This document shows, in pieces, positions 14,604-23,078 of a stretch of 64,000 bases of DNA. Made by a program: the position numbers and the translations under genes. Within the stretch, counting starts at the first letter, position 1. Every line of letters starts with the position of its first letter. Origin of the DNA: Candidatus Kouleothrix ribensis (lineage in GTDB: Bacteria; Chloroflexota; Chloroflexia; Chloroflexales; Roseiflexaceae); assembly GCA_016722075.1 (NCBI GenBank), contig JADKGW010000001.1, positions 3,410,001 to 3,474,000 on the forward strand, in the 5' to 3' direction. A model generated the notes under the pieces. The model was not told the DNA's origin. It was given only the letters and a program-made list of their open reading frames with translations, and made no database searches.

Positions 14604-17486
14604 ATGCCACACCTGTCGTTTATCACACCGGCCGCACTGGCATTGCTGGCGCTGCTGCCGATCATGTGGGGCTTCGCGCTACTGACGCCGCGCCGCGTGG
14701 CGCGTGGGCGCTTCTGGCTCGGCCTGCTACTACGCAGCGTGCTGCTTGGCACGCTGGTGCTCGGCCTAGCAGGCACCCAGCTGGTTCGCCCCGTGCGCGC
14801 GCTCACCACTGTATTCCTGCTCGACTCCTCTGACTCGATCGCGCCAGCCCAGCGCGAGCGCGCAACACAGTATATCGAGCAGGCCCTGCGCACACTGCCG
14901 CCCGGTGATCGCGCGGCCGTAGTCGTGTTCGGCAGTGGCGCGCTGGTCGAACGCGCCCCGGCGAGCCTGGCGACGCTGGGCCGCATCAACTCGGTGCCAA
15001 TCACCACACGCACAAACATCCAGGAGGCCATCCAGCTCGGCATTGCGCTGCTACCGGCCGACTCACAAAAACGCCTGGTGCTGCTCTCGGATGGCGGCGA
15101 AAATAGCGGGCGTGCAGCCGAGGCCGCGCAGCTGGCGCGCACACGCGGCGTGCCGATCGATGTGGTCGCACTCCCAAGCCGGCGCGGCGCCGACGTGATT
15201 CTGGCCGCCCTCAACGCGCCAGCCCAGGCACACGAGGGTCAAGAGATCGCCCTGGGGATGGTGCTGAGCGCCGACACGGCCACCAGCGGCACACTCCAGA
15301 TCTTCATCGACGGTCAGCTGGTGCGCGAGCTGAAGGTTGCCATTCCTAGCGGCAAGAGCAGCGCAGCCGTGCGTGTGCCGGCCGGCGCGGTCGGGTTCCG
15401 CCGGATCGAGGCCCGGCTGGCCGCCGAGGGCGACACCGAGCCACAGAATAACCGTGCCGGCGCGTTTACCGAAGTGGTTGGCCCGCCGCGCATGCTGCTG
15501 GTGGCCGGCGACGCCAGCCGTGCTGCCAACCTGCGCGCCGCGCTCGAGTCATCGGGCGTGCGGGTCGATCTGCGCGGCCCGAACCAGGCGCCGGCCAGCC
15601 TCGAACAGCTGAGCGCCTACGCCGCCGTCGTGCTTGTCGACACACCCGCACGCGATCTGCCACGTGCGCTGCTCCAGGCGCTGCCCGCGTATGTGCGCGA
15701 TCTCGGCCATGGCCTGGCTATGGTCGGCGGATCGGACGCGTTTGGCGCAGGTGGCTACCGGCGCGCGGTGAAGGACCAGGCCGGCACAAGCATCGAAGAT
15801 GCACTACCAGTCACGCTCGACCCGCTCGACACTGCGCAGCAGCCCGACCTGGGCCTGGTGCTGGTGATCGACCGCAGCGGCAGCATGAGCGAGCCAGGCG
15901 GCGGCAACCGCACCAAGCTCGACCTGGCCAAAGAGGCGGTGTATCAGGCGACGCTCGGCCTCAGCAACCGCGACCAGGTTGGGCTGGTGGTATTCGACGA
16001 TGCCGCCGAGACGATCGTGCCGCTGCAAACGCTACCATCGGCGATTGCGATCGAGCAGGCGCTCGGGCGCTTCGACGACGGCGGCGGCACCGACATCCTG
16101 CCGGGGCTTCAGCTGGCCGCGCAGCAGATCGCGACGGCAAATACCAAGATCAAGCACATTATTCTGATGACCGATGGCCTTGCGCCGAGCAACTACGGCC
16201 AGCTGGTCGCGCAGCTAAACGCGGCCGGCGTGACGATCTCAACCGTCGCGATCGGCACCGACGCCAACCCCAACCTCGAAGACATCGCCAGGCAGGGCGG
16301 TGGGCGCTACTATAAAGTCGAGCAGGCCGCCGAGATTCCGCGCATCTTCCTGCAAGAGACCGTGATCGTCGCCGGGCGCGACATTATCGAGGGCAAGTTT
16401 ACGCCGGCCGTGGCGCTACAGGCGCCGGTGGTGCGTGGGCTGGGCGGGCTACCACCGCTGTACGGCTATAACGGCACCGAGATCAAGCGCACCGCCCGCG
16501 CGATCGTGGTGACGCCCGACGGCAAACCGATCCTGGCGCAGTGGCAGTATGGGCTGGGCCGCGCAGTCGCCTGGACAAGCGATCTCAAGGGCCAGTGGGG
16601 CCGCGAGTGGGTCGGCTGGAGCCAGTTCCCGCGCTTCATTAGCGGCATAGCCGACATGCTGCTGCCGCCGAGCGCCACCGGCACGCTCGAGCTGCGGGCC
16701 AGCACAACCGCTGCGCAGGCCGTGATCGAGCTGAGCGCGCAGGACGAGCAGGGCCGCTCGATCAACCAGCTGGCGCTGCGCGGCAGCCTGGTGGCGCCCG
16801 ATAACGCCAGCACGCCGCTGAAATTCACGCAGATCGGGCCAGGGCGCTACCGCGCGGTGGCGAATGCCGACACGCCGGGGATTTACCTGGCGCAGGTGGC
16901 CGCAATCGGCGCCGAGGGCCAGCCGGTTGGCCTGGCCAACACCGGGCTGGTGGTGAGCTACTCGCCCGAATATGGCGAGGCGCGCGACAACCCGCAGCTA
17001 CTACGCGACCTGGCTGCGATCAGCGGCGGCCGGGCCGAACCGCCGGCCGACGCGGCGTTCAACTCACCCGTGCAGGCAGTCGGCACTGTCAGCGACATCG
17101 GCCTGACGATGCTGTGGCTGGCGCTGCTGCTCTGGCCGCTCGACATCGGCCTGCGCCGGCTGTACCTTCAGCCGAGCGCGCTGGTGCCCTGGCTGGCAGT
17201 GCTGCGCCGGCGCTGGTGGGCACCAGCGCCCGCCGGTGGCCCAGATGCATCGATGGAGCGCATGCGTGCCGCCAAGCAGCGCGCGCGCGACCTGCGGGCA
17301 GTGCCCGAGCTGCGTGCGCGCCCGGCAGAGCCAGCGGCACGGCCGGCGATTCCGGCGGTAGCCGAGCCGCCCGCACCTCCGCCGGCCGGCGAGCCCGACA
17401 CGCCGGCAGCTGCGGCAACCGACGAAGACCAGTTTACCCGGCTACTGGCCGCCAAGCAGCGCGCCCGCAAGCAGCGCAAAGAGTGA
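14604..17486 (+). CDS. double-VWA-domain membrane protein
   Basis: A 960-residue protein with two hydrophobic segments near the N-terminus (about 8-28 and 38-58) and one near the C-terminus (about 832-850), flanking a large extracytoplasmic part. The first von Willebrand A domain has a DSSDS metal-site motif (74-78); the second has DRSGS (from D423) with DGLAPSNYG later. Between them, about 290-400, lies a glutamine-amidotransferase-like fold (PRMLLVAGDASRAANLR, LAMVGGSDAFGAGGYRR). The cytoplasmic tail carries two AAKQRAR motifs. Such proteins are common next to BatA/MoxR-type systems, but no MoxR ATPase is here. The next gene is an FHA protein, 88 bp downstream. The role is unknown; surface adhesion or sensing is inferred from the VWA domains. 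Confidence 0.82.
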   Translation: MPHLSFITPAALALLALLPIMWGFALLTPRRVARGRFWLGLLLRSVLLGTLVLGLAGTQLVRPVRALTTVFLLDSSDSIAPAQRERATQYIEQALRTLPPGDRAAVVVFGSGALVERAPASLATLGRINSVPITTRTNIQEAIQLGIALLPADSQKRLVLLSDGGENSGRAAEAAQLARTRGVPIDVVALPSRRGADVILAALNAPAQAHEGQEIALGMVLSADTATSGTLQIFIDGQLVRELKVAIPSGKSSAAVRVPAGAVGFRRIEARLAAEGDTEPQNNRAGAFTEVVGPPRMLLVAGDASRAANLRAALESSGVRVDLRGPNQAPASLEQLSAYAAVVLVDTPARDLPRALLQALPAYVRDLGHGLAMVGGSDAFGAGGYRRAVKDQAGTSIEDALPVTLDPLDTAQQPDLGLVLVIDRSGSMSEPGGGNRTKLDLAKEAVYQATLGLSNRDQVGLVVFDDAAETIVPLQTLPSAIAIEQALGRFDDGGGTDILPGLQLAAQQIATANTKIKHIILMTDGLAPSNYGQLVAQLNAAGVTISTVAIGTDANPNLEDIARQGGGRYYKVEQAAEIPRIFLQETVIVAGRDIIEGKFTPAVALQAPVVRGLGGLPPLYGYNGTEIKRTARAIVVTPDGKPILAQWQYGLGRAVAWTSDLKGQWGREWVGWSQFPRFISGIADMLLPPSATGTLELRASTTAAQAVIELSAQDEQGRSINQLALRGSLVAPDNASTPLKFTQIGPGRYRAVANADTPGIYLAQVAAIGAEGQPVGLANTGLVVSYSPEYGEARDNPQLLRDLAAISGGRAEPPADAAFNSPVQAVGTVSDIGLTMLWLALLLWPLDIGLRRLYLQPSALVPWLAVLRRRWWAPAPAGGPDASMERMRAAKQRARDLRAVPELRARPAEPAARPAIPAVAEPPAPPPAGEPDTPAAAATDEDQFTRLLAAKQRARKQRKE

Positions 17487-17523
17487 CCGGCGCCGGCAGC
17501 TGCGCACGCGGGTGTGCCAAACG

Positions 17524-17532
17524 TGGTAGAAT
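17524..17532 (+). promoter_or_regulatory. extended -10 promoter candidate before the FHA gene
   Basis: TG-G-TAGAAT lies 43 bases before the FHA gene start. It may give this gene its own promoter in addition to read-through from the VWA gene. Confidence 0.4.
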
Positions 17533-17574
17533 AGCGCCATCCTGACTTCAGCGCTGCGCGAAGCGAGAGATGCG

Positions 17575-18450
17575 ATGTTCGGGCACCTCCATATCGAGGA
17601 GCGCGGTCGGCCTGCGCGCGTCGTCGATCTGCTCGGCACTGCGACGATCGGTCGCACTGCCGAGAACGACATTGTCCTCGACTCGGATGGCGTCTCGCAT
17701 TGCCATGCCATGCTACTGGCCCAGCCCAGCGGCGTCGATCTGGTCGACCTTGGCAGCACCTTCGGCACATTCATCAACGCGATTCCTGCCCCGCCCGACG
17801 AGCCGGTGCGCCTGGCCGACGGTGCGCAGATCAGCATCGGCCGGGCGGCGCTGCGCTACCTGGCTCCGCGGATCACTGCCTCGATCGCGCCGCTCGACGC
17901 CGCCAGGGCCGCCCCGCCGCTCGCAGTGCTCCATCTCAACACGCGCTTCCTGGGCCTCGACGCCGCCACACCCCTCGTGGCCGGCCGGCATACGACCCTG
18001 CTGGTGTGGGTCGGCGCGCCGCTGCCAACCGACGAACAGCAAAGCAGCCGGCCATTCAAGCTCGCGGGCACACCCCTGGCCACGACGATGGCGCTGCGGG
18101 TGCGCGTGCGGGCAGCTTCGCCGTTCTGGCATGTGATCGCCGACCAGCCCATGCTGCTGGCCGAGCGCTGGGGGTCGGCCCAGATCGCACGCTTCGAGAT
18201 CGCGGCGCGGCAGGCCGAGCGCACACGCCTCGCGGTGCGGATCGAGCAAGCCACGTCGGGCGCGTTGCTCCAGCAGATCGTGCTGGGCATGATCGCGCAC
18301 GAGCCGAACGCCCGGCAGCCTGGCCGCACACCGCTGCGCAACCGGCTACCGGGCGAGCCACTCGCGCAGGTGCTGCCAATCTGCCGGCGCTGCTTCGCGC
18401 CCACGCGCGCCGGCGCCCGATTCTGCCACCACTGCGGGGCGCAGCAGTAG
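17575..18450 (+). CDS. FHA-domain protein with C-terminal zinc ribbon
   Basis: A 291-residue soluble protein. The N-terminal FHA domain (about 20-95) contains the recognition residues GRTAENDIVL, the SHCHA turn and the DLGSTFGTFIN segment, so it should bind phosphothreonine peptides. The middle (about 110-255) is a beta-rich domain I do not recognise. The C-terminus has four cysteines in CRRC...CHHC form (C270, C273, C284, C287), a zinc ribbon. It follows the double-VWA gene, which suggests a shared pathway, but no Ser/Thr kinase or phosphatase is in the window. Only seven bases separate its stop from convergent pstB. Confidence 0.8.
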   Translation: MFGHLHIEERGRPARVVDLLGTATIGRTAENDIVLDSDGVSHCHAMLLAQPSGVDLVDLGSTFGTFINAIPAPPDEPVRLADGAQISIGRAALRYLAPRITASIAPLDAARAAPPLAVLHLNTRFLGLDAATPLVAGRHTTLLVWVGAPLPTDEQQSSRPFKLAGTPLATTMALRVRVRAASPFWHVIADQPMLLAERWGSAQIARFEIAARQAERTRLAVRIEQATSGALLQQIVLGMIAHEPNARQPGRTPLRNRLPGEPLAQVLPICRRCFAPTRAGARFCHHCGAQQ

Positions 18451-18457
18451 CACCGTC

Positions 18458-19288
18458 CTAGCCAAAGCGCCCGGTAATATACTCTTCAGTGCGCTTGTCG
18501 TGCGGGTTCGTGAACAGCCGCTCGCTAGGCCCATACTCGATCAGCTGGCCGGCGCGATCGGCCGAGTCCATCAGAAAGAACGCGGTATAGTCCGAGGCGC
18601 GCGCAGCCTGCTGCATATTATGCGTCACGATCACAATTGTATACTCGCGGCGCAGCTCGAACATCAGCTCCTCGATCTTCAGCGTCGAGATCGGGTCGAG
18701 CGCCGAACACGGCTCGTCCATCAGAATAATCTCGGGCTCGACTGCCAGCGCGCGCGCGATGCACAGGCGCTGCTGCTGCCCGCCCGAGAGCGCCGTGCCC
18801 GGCTGCTGTAGTTTGTCCTTCACGTCGTCCCACAGTGCGGCGCTGCGCAGCGCCCGCTCAACCAGCTCGTCCATGGCGGCTTTATTGCCGCGCCAGCCGT
18901 TCACCTTTGGCCCGAACGCGATATTGTCGTAGATCGATTTCGGGAATGGGTTGGGCTTCTGAAAGACCATGCCGATGCGCCGGCGCACCTCGACCGCATC
19001 GACATCGGGCGTGTACAGGTTCTTATTATGAAACAGCACCTGGCCTTCGAGCCGCGTGCCCGCTACCAGGTCGTTCATGCGGTTGAAGCAGCGCAGCACC
19101 GTGCTTTTGCCGCAGCCCGACGGGCCGATCAGTGCGGTGATCTTCTGCGGGATGATCCCCAGCGAAATATCTTTCACTGCGCGGAATGCGCCGTAGTAAA
19201 AGTGCATGTTGCGCGTCTCGATCGCGTAGTTGCCTGTGTGATCGAGTGTCGCAGCCCGCTCGGCGGGCGCAGGCATGATCGCAGTCAT
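18458..19288 (-). CDS. pstB: phosphate ABC transporter ATP-binding protein PstB
   Basis: The ATPase that powers high-affinity phosphate uptake through PstCA. The 276-residue protein has Walker A GPSGCGKST (55-63), the PstB-typical FQKPNPFP, signature LSGGQQQR and Walker B IILMDEPCSALDP. Its start directly adjoins the pstA stop (19289), so the pst genes form one leftward operon: pstS-pstC-pstA-pstB. phoU, often the next gene, is not present; a convergent FHA gene follows instead. Confidence 0.97.
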   Translation of the reverse strand: MTAIMPAPAERAATLDHTGNYAIETRNMHFYYGAFRAVKDISLGIIPQKITALIGPSGCGKSTVLRCFNRMNDLVAGTRLEGQVLFHNKNLYTPDVDAVEVRRRIGMVFQKPNPFPKSIYDNIAFGPKVNGWRGNKAAMDELVERALRSAALWDDVKDKLQQPGTALSGGQQQRLCIARALAVEPEIILMDEPCSALDPISTLKIEELMFELRREYTIVIVTHNMQQAARASDYTAFFLMDSADRAGQLIEYGPSERLFTNPHDKRTEEYITGRFG

Positions 19289-20542
19289 CTATGTGCTCCT
19301 GCGGTAACGGTTGCGTAGCCAGATTGCCAGGGCATTGAGCGTTAGCAGCAGCGCCAGCAGCACCAGAATGGCCGCCGCCGCCGCATTGCGGAAGGTCTGC
19401 TCGGGCCGCGAGGTCCAGTCGTAGATCTGTATCGGCAGAACCGTAAACTTCGAGAATGGGCCGCTTGGATCGAATACGATGAAGGTCGACGCGCCAACCA
19501 CAATCAGCGGCGCGGTTTCGCCAATCGCGCGCGACATTGCCAGAATTGTGCCGGTGAGAATGCCGGGCACAGCCTGCGGCAGCACATGGCTCCAGATCGT
19601 CTGCCACTTGGTGGCGCCCAGGCCATAGCTGGCCATGCGCAGCGAGTTAGGCACCGCGCGGATCGCCTCCTGGGCATTGATGATGATCAGCGGCAGCACC
19701 AGCAGCGCCATGGTCAGCGCCGCCGATACGATCGTCCGGCCGTTTGAGTCGGCCACACCCACGAACGCGCCGCTGGTATAGTACTCGAGCGTGCGCACGA
19801 AGATCGCCAGGCCAAGCATGCCGTAGATGATCGACGGCACACCGGCCAGGTTATAGATATTGGTGCGTATCAGCCGGTTGAGCCAGTTATCGACGGCATA
19901 CTCTTCCAGGTAGATCGCCGCACACACGCCGATCGGGAAGGCGATCAGAATCGTCAGCAGGATCACCCAGATCGAGCCGAGCAGCGCGGTACGCACGCCG
20001 GCGAACTCGGGCTTGCTGTTCATTGGCTCGGTCAGAAAGCTGGGGTGAAACCACCAGCGCCATTGCACCACCGCCGTAGGATCGTCGGCCTTGGCGGCTT
20101 GCTCGATCGCGTCCCGGTTAAACAGCGATTCCTGCAGCGTCCAGCTGTCGATTATCCGTACCTGCACCACGCGCTCTTCGATCAGCGCCAGCAGATCGGC
20201 CTGGCTACGCTGGGCAAACGGCTGCTCGCGATCGAGCCGGTTGTACACATTCTTCGAGATCTTGGCCTTCACAATCGCCGCAAGCTCGCCGGCCGATAGC
20301 TCAGCCAACGGCCGATCCGCAAGCGTCGCCGGGGCGACCTTCTGCACGATCGCGACATACCCGCCCGCGTCGTTGAGCACACGAAACAGCAGCAGGCCCA
20401 GCGCGATCATGCCCAGCACGATGCAGCTGAGAAACAGCGTGCGCCAGAGTGTGCCAATACGACGCCGCACAATAACGTTGCGCTTAATCTCACTGTCGGT
20501 GTGGGGCATCGAGGTGCGGCGCGGCGATAGCTCAATACTCAT
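19289..20542 (-). CDS. pstA: phosphate ABC transporter permease PstA
   Basis: One of the two membrane subunits of the Pst importer. The C-terminal 250 residues form the transport domain with the EAIRAVPNSLRMASYGLGATKW coupling loop and AMSRAIGETAPL. At 417 residues it is well above the usual length of about 290. The extra sequence is an extracytoplasmic loop (about 60-180) between the first membrane helix and the core, containing repeated acidic and Gln-rich helices. Its ATG overlaps the pstC stop as ATGA (20539-20542). A second Met (MPHTDSE, 11 codons in) is possible. Confidence 0.95.
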   Translation of the reverse strand: MSIELSPRRTSMPHTDSEIKRNVIVRRRIGTLWRTLFLSCIVLGMIALGLLLFRVLNDAGGYVAIVQKVAPATLADRPLAELSAGELAAIVKAKISKNVYNRLDREQPFAQRSQADLLALIEERVVQVRIIDSWTLQESLFNRDAIEQAAKADDPTAVVQWRWWFHPSFLTEPMNSKPEFAGVRTALLGSIWVILLTILIAFPIGVCAAIYLEEYAVDNWLNRLIRTNIYNLAGVPSIIYGMLGLAIFVRTLEYYTSGAFVGVADSNGRTIVSAALTMALLVLPLIIINAQEAIRAVPNSLRMASYGLGATKWQTIWSHVLPQAVPGILTGTILAMSRAIGETAPLIVVGASTFIVFDPSGPFSKFTVLPIQIYDWTSRPEQTFRNAAAAAILVLLALLLTLNALAIWLRNRYRRST

Positions 20543-21507
20543 TCGTACACCTCGCGGAAGCGCCGCACGACATAGCCGCTAATCAGGTTGAACAGCAGTG
20601 TGATGACAAATAACATCAGGCCAACCGCAAAGATACTTTCGTAGTCGATCGAGCCATAGCTGACATCGCCACCGCTGATCCGCGCAATATAGCCGGTCAT
20701 TGTCTCGGCCGCCTCAAATGGGTTGAGTGTAAGGTTCGGGCCGGCACCGGCCGCCAGCGCCACGATCATCGTCTCGCCCACTGCGCGCGAGATGCCGACA
20801 ATCCCAGCTGCGACGATGCCCGAGAGCGCGGCCGGCAACACGACGCGCGCAGCTGTTTCGAAGCGGGTGGCGCCCAGGCCATACGCGCCTTCGCGCAGCG
20901 CCTTTGGCACGGCGGTAAGTGCATCTTCGCTCATCGAGGCGATCAACGGCAGGATCATGATCCCCATCACCAGGCCGGCCGAGGCGGTGTTATACACCTG
21001 CACCGTGTTGCTGCCGAACAACAACCGCAGCAGCGGGGTCATGAATGTCAGCGCGAAATAGCCATACACCACCGTCGGAACACCCGCCAGTACTTCGAGC
21101 ACCGGCTTCAGCCGGCCGCGCACCCGCGGGCTGGCGTATTCGCTCAGGTAGAGCGCGGCGCCCAGGCCTAGCGGAATGGCCACAACCATCGCGATCAGGC
21201 TCGTCATCAGGGTGGCGCTGAGCAGCGGCAGAATGCCGAACTCGCCGATCGACGGCTGCCACTTCGCTGTGCTAAAGAAATCGACTAGGCGCACCTCGGG
21301 CAGCGCGAAGAACGCAATCGCCTCGTTCAACAGCACGAGCACGATGCCAACCGTGGTGAGGATTGAGAGCGCGCCGCATAGAAACAGGATCGCTTGAATC
21401 ACCGTTTCGAGCGGGCGCGCGCGCCGCCCGAGATCGATCTCGCCCGCAGCACGCCCGGCCCGAGCGGGGGGCGGTATATCGGCGCTCATGCTAATTTCCT
21501 CGATCAT
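20539..21507 (-). CDS. pstC: phosphate ABC transporter permease PstC
   Basis: The other membrane subunit of the Pst importer, 322 residues from the chosen start MIEEISMSADIPP. The core has LYLSEYASPRVRG, VLEVLAGVPTVVYGYFAL, the coupling loop EDALTAVPKALREGAYGLGATRFET and GISRAVGETMIVALAAGA. The start at 21507 has AGGAGA seven bases upstream; a longer in-frame reading to 21681 would run across the hairpin between pstS and pstC and is unlikely. A second Met six codons in (with GAGGAA) is also possible. Confidence 0.95.
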   Translation of the reverse strand: MIEEISMSADIPPPARAGRAAGEIDLGRRARPLETVIQAILFLCGALSILTTVGIVLVLLNEAIAFFALPEVRLVDFFSTAKWQPSIGEFGILPLLSATLMTSLIAMVVAIPLGLGAALYLSEYASPRVRGRLKPVLEVLAGVPTVVYGYFALTFMTPLLRLLFGSNTVQVYNTASAGLVMGIMILPLIASMSEDALTAVPKALREGAYGLGATRFETAARVVLPAALSGIVAAGIVGISRAVGETMIVALAAGAGPNLTLNPFEAAETMTGYIARISGGDVSYGSIDYESIFAVGLMLFVITLLFNLISGYVVRRFREVYE

Positions 21508-21660
21508 AGCGTCTCCTGGTTTGGCCGGCCCGGCAGCCTGAACATCTGCCTGCAGCAGCGGTAAAGCCGAAAGTATGTGCCGATCAGGCTCCAGGCTGCC
21601 GCAGGCAAATGCCGGCTGCGTACGTCGTGTCAAAGCGTATTGGCGCTCACCCGGCGCGAA

Positions 21661-21696
21661 TGGCGGTAGCGCGGGAGTCACCCGCGCCGTTCGCCA
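21661..21696 (-). terminator. attenuator-like hairpin between pstS and pstC
   Basis: GCGCGGG (21669-21675) pairs with CCCGCGC (21681-21687), and the flanking TGGCG/CGCCA extends the stem. There is no T-run. In many bacteria a hairpin here makes pstS more abundant than the membrane subunits, by partial termination or 3'-end protection, and that is a reasonable reading of this one. Confidence 0.55.
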
Positions 21697-21717
21697 TCGT
21701 GGGAGTGACAGGCCGGC

Positions 21718-22833
21718 CTACTTGGTCGCGTCGATCCAGTGCTGTTTCGCCCCGTTCAGTGCATCGGCGCTGGCCGGGAAGTAGCCGACGTCGTCGATCT
21801 CGTCATTCACCAGCGTCAGGTAGAAGTTGATGAATGCGGCGACCTGCTGCTTCTCCTTCAGGATCTTGGCGTCGGAGTAGATGAACAGCGGGCGCGCCAG
21901 CGGGTACTTGCCGCTTTCGGCCGTGTCGAAGTCGGGCGTGACACCCTCGACCTGCACCGTGCGCAGTTTGCCGGCCTCGGCTTTGAAGTAGGCGAAGCCG
22001 AAGTAGCCGATCGCGTTGGCATTGCCCTCGACGCCTTGGGCCAGCACATTGTCGTTCTCGCTGAGCTGAATGCCGGCCGTGTTCAGGATCGCCTGCTTGC
22101 CTTTGCCTTTGTCGGCGACTTTATCCTTCACGAACGCCGGGTCCATAATCGCCTCAACAAAGTAGTCGAACGTGCCGCTGTCGGTGCCAGGGCTGAAGAT
22201 CTGGATCTTCTCCTTCGGCCAGGCCGAATTGACCTGATCCCAGGTGGCGGCCTTGCCCGAGAAGATCGCGGCCAGCTGAGCCTTGGTCAGGTTGTCGACG
22301 AACGTGTTCGATTTGCTCACCACTACCGCCAGCGCGTCGGTGCCGACGCGGAACTCAACCGGCGTGCGGCCGATCGCGTTGCAGTTCGCAACCTCCTCGT
22401 CTTTGATCGCGCGGCTGGCGTTGGCGATGTCGGTTTCGCCGGCCTTGCAGAAGCGCTCGAAGCCTGCGCCGGTGCCGATGCTGTCGACCGTAATGTTGCC
22501 GGTGTAGCCCTCGTCTTTGAACTTCTCGGCCATACGCTGCGTCAGCGGGAAGACCGTCGAGCTGCCGGCGGTGATGATATTACCAGTCACGGCCGCCGGG
22601 TCGACCTCGGGCAGGCCGCCAGAGGCCGGCTCGGCCATCGCTGCCGTTGGTTCGGCCATCGCCGCCGTTGGCGCGGCCGGGGCGGCTGTTGGTTCGGCCA
22701 TCGCTGCCGTTGGCGCGGCCGGGGCAGCGGTGGGAGCACTTGTAGTACCGGCGCTGCCGCAGGCGGCCAGGATCGGCACGAGCAGCGCCAGCAGCAGCAG
22801 CAAGGCGGCACGGGGTTTAGCGGAAGTGATCAT
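21718..22833 (-). CDS. pstS: phosphate-binding lipoprotein PstS
   Basis: The extracytoplasmic phosphate receptor of the Pst system. The 371-residue product has a lipoprotein signal (LLALLVPILAAC, cysteine near residue 27). An Ala/Pro/Thr/Met-rich linker follows (repeats of PTAAMAEP, about 37-72), then the binding protein proper: ITAGSSTVFPLTQRMAEKF, DSIGTGAGFERFC, ASRAIKDEE, FSPGTDSGTFDYF. The chosen start (MITSAKPR) has GGAGGAA upstream; an ATG six codons earlier lies within that site. It leads the leftward pst operon. Confidence 0.95.
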   Translation of the reverse strand: MITSAKPRAALLLLLALLVPILAACGSAGTTSAPTAAPAAPTAAMAEPTAAPAAPTAAMAEPTAAMAEPASGGLPEVDPAAVTGNIITAGSSTVFPLTQRMAEKFKDEGYTGNITVDSIGTGAGFERFCKAGETDIANASRAIKDEEVANCNAIGRTPVEFRVGTDALAVVVSKSNTFVDNLTKAQLAAIFSGKAATWDQVNSAWPKEKIQIFSPGTDSGTFDYFVEAIMDPAFVKDKVADKGKGKQAILNTAGIQLSENDNVLAQGVEGNANAIGYFGFAYFKAEAGKLRTVQVEGVTPDFDTAESGKYPLARPLFIYSDAKILKEKQQVAAFINFYLTLVNDEIDDVGYFPASADALNGAKQHWIDATK

Positions 22834-22963
22834 ACGTTCGTGTTCCTCCATGTGTGTATTACGCTATCGATTGCTTAGTAGCCGGCGTGGCGATCTGCCC
22901 TGGCGCGGCTACGGGGCCGCTCGGCCCATGGTCGATGTTCGATGGCTATCATAGCGGCGCTCT

Positions 22964-23004
22964 ATTAAATCGCTCACAAGCCATTGTTAAGCCTCGATTA
23001 AGCA
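22964..23004 (-). promoter_or_regulatory. Pho-box-like direct repeat and -10 for the pst operon
   Basis: Two 7-base direct repeats (TTAAGCC at 22987-22993 and TTAAGCA at 22998-23004) are separated by four bases, the 11-bp period of PhoB/PhoP boxes. On the minus strand, 17 bases after the box, comes TTTAAT (22969-22964), a fair -10. This is the geometry of a promoter whose -35 is replaced by an activator site. It lies about 130 bases before pstS. The spacing is read from the sequence; binding by PhoP/PhoB is inference. Confidence 0.6.
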
Positions 23005-23029
23005 ATAATGCGCTGTTTGATATAAACAG

Positions 23030-23058
23030 TTGCGTAGATCACCGCAAGGCAGTATGAT
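23030..23058 (+). promoter_or_regulatory. sigma-70-type promoter for the GAF-STAS gene
   Basis: TTGCGT (23030-23035), a 17-base spacer and TATGAT (23053-23058) lie 20 bases before the gene start and 8 bases before an AGGAGGTGA ribosome-binding site. It is divergent from the pst promoter, with about 25 bases between the Pho-box repeat and this -35. The imperfect palindrome GTTTGATATAAAC (23015-23027) lies in that gap and could be an operator. Confidence 0.65.
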
Positions 23059-23078
23059 CAGGCTAGAGGAGGTGAAGT

